A stretch of 64,000 nucleotides of DNA from NCBI RefSeq assembly GCF_003143855.1, contig NZ_QFRK01000003.1, positions 306,734 through 370,733 of the forward strand. The letters run 5' to 3'. Source of the stretch: Streptomyces sp. NWU339 (GTDB lineage Bacteria; Actinomycetota; Actinomycetes; Streptomycetales; Streptomycetaceae). Every line of letters starts with the position of its first letter. Positions within the stretch are counted from its first letter, which is position 1. Below the pieces are notes generated by a model that was not told where the DNA came from, made no database searches, and worked only from the letters and a program-made list of their open reading frames with translations. The translations under genes and the position numbers were made by a program. This document shows, piece by piece, positions 63,176 to 64,000 of the stretch.

Positions 63176-63867
63176 GCGGGCCAGGCTACGCCCTGGAGGC
63201 GGCCCGCGGGGGCGGATCGGAGCGCGAGTTGACATGCTCCGGCGTGATCCGTACTGTTCTCCGAGTTGTCCGACGTGAGCACCGACTCCGGTCGGTCCCC
63301 GGGCAGCCATCCCGCAAGTACCGCAACTGCTCGACGGCAGTCCTCTGTCTGCCGTCATGTCATTGGTGCGTGTATTCGTGGAATGAGGAATCCGCGTTCG
63401 AAAGGGCGCAGGCCCCCGATTAGCTCGGGAGTCAGGAATCCGCTAGAGTCTCACTCGTCGGAACGGCCCAACGGCCGGGAAGGCAAACCCCGCTGACTGG
63501 GGGTCAGGTCGAGAAAGAAGATCTGATAGAGTCGGCTCCGCCGGAAAGGGAAACGCGGAAAGTGCGGCCCCGGAAGGCGAAAGCCCGAGGAAATCGGATC
63601 GGAAAGATCTGATAGAGTCGGAAACGCAAGACCGAAGGAAAGCGCCCGGAGGAAAACCCGCAGGGGTGAGTACGAAGGAAGCGTCCGTTCCTTGAGAACT
63701 CAACAGCGTGCCAAAAATCAACGCCAGATATGTTGATACCCCGTCTCCGGCCGTCCGGCCGGGACGAGGTTCCTTTGAAGAAAATACAGCGAGGACGCTG
63801 TGAACCGCCGGATCATTCCTCCGGCGGTTCCGCTCCCGTGTGTGTCACCGGGACATCCCGGAAGCAT
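63176..63867 (+). promoter_or_regulatory. rrn promoter region and 16S leader
   Basis: This 692-bp region drives the rRNA operon. P1 is a near-consensus HrdB promoter: TTGACA at 63229-63234, 17-bp spacer, TACTGT at 63252-63257. Three more TAGAGT -10 elements follow at 63444-63449, 63527-63532 and 63613-63618, about 85 bp apart, the last two within an identical 18-bp direct repeat. The conserved leader (TTGAGAACTCAACAGCGTGC at about 63694) with box-type elements lies upstream of 16S. Confidence 0.85.
63518..63621 (+). repeat. Direct repeat of an 18-bp rrn promoter element
   Basis: AAGATCTGATAGAGTCGG occurs at 63518-63535 and again at 63604-63621, 86 bp apart. Both contain the TAGAGT -10 hexamer, so the repeat marks two duplicated rrn promoters. 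Confidence 0.92.
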
Positions 63868-64000
63868 TCACGGAGAGTTTGATCCTGGCTCAGGACGAAC
63901 GCTGGCGGCGTGCTTAACACATGCAAGTCGAACGATGAACCACCTCGGTGGGGATTAGTGGCGAACGGGTGAGTAACACGTGGGCAATCTGCCCTGCACT
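63868..64000 (+). rRNA. rrs: 16S ribosomal RNA, 5' part (partial)
   Basis: The sequence TCACGGAGAGTTTGATCCTG starts the standard actinobacterial 16S gene, continuing with GCTCAGGACGAACGCTGGCG and the V1/V2 region to the window edge. Only the first 133 nt or so are present. The V1 loop (CGATGAACCACCTCGGTGG) is of Streptomyces type. Confidence 0.98.

Overview
The window is a high-GC actinobacterial chromosome segment, almost certainly from Streptomyces. Evidence: about 70% or more G+C with GC-saturated third codon positions, many GTG starts, the sigE-cseA-cseB-cseC cell-envelope stress operon, an Lsr2 nucleoid protein next to clpC, a TipA-type C-terminus at the left edge, an orphan second nuoD, and a Streptomyces-type rrn leader and 16S 5' end at the right edge. 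From memory, gene content and order resemble the S. coelicolor core region between tipA (about SCO3413) and trpRS1 (about SCO3334) followed by an rRNA operon. I see no prophage, IS element, CRISPR array or biosynthetic cluster. This is a conserved core region with accessory genes mixed in.

Layout. 1-6.9 kb: tipA-like end, YbjQ-family gene, DedA membrane protein, ThrE-type exporter, pyrophosphatase, PBP4-type D,D-peptidase and a zinc metalloprotease. 7.2-15.2 kb: tilS-hpt-ftsH and folE on the + strand, then the folate genes folP-(NTF2-like)-folB-folK and a DUF3180 gene on the - strand. 15.5-25 kb: coiled-coil membrane protein, two bacterial-PH-domain proteins, nuoD2 facing a MidA/NDUFAF7-type methyltransferase, a NarL-type two-component pair, a TmrB-like ATPase and a frameshifted threonine-aldolase-like pseudogene. 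25.2-30.7 kb: a tightly overlapping cofactor operon, DUF2520 protein-panC-nadB-nadC-coaX (CoA and NAD synthesis). 30.7-39 kb: small hypothetical genes, BlaI-type regulator, ArgA-like acetyltransferase, lsr2, clpC, HAD phosphatase and M23 peptidase. 39.2-43.8 kb (- strand): mutY, then sigE-cseA-cseB-cseC. 44.1-47.8 kb: DUF4232-like protein, disA and radA. 48-55.5 kb: a sigma-factor-like/BACON membrane fusion, a Cys-rich protein, Ppx/GppA phosphatase, sugar-phosphate isomerase-like protein, TetR regulator and ilvD. 55.5-61 kb: Ser/Thr kinase with a PQQ-like sensor domain, two tandem SH3b proteins, a membrane protein and an ABC exporter pair. 61-64 kb: proC, trpS with a Trp-Trp leader peptide and attenuator, and the rrn promoter region with the 16S start.

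How genes fit together. Cell-envelope stress and wall remodelling (sigE/cse, D,D-peptidase, M23 peptidase, SH3b proteins, kinase) and protein quality control (ftsH, clpC) recur. Most convergent pairs are separated by strong hairpin terminators, several with perfect stems of 14-24 bp. Items most worth a second look: the sigma-like/BACON fusion protein, the pairing of nuoD2 with a methyltransferase whose eukaryotic relative modifies the NuoD homologue, the trpS attenuator with an apparently leaderless leader-peptide ORF, the 24-bp inverted repeat and overlapping upstream ORF in front of disA, several palindromes sitting on promoters or start codons, and the single-base frameshift in the threonine-aldolase-like gene.
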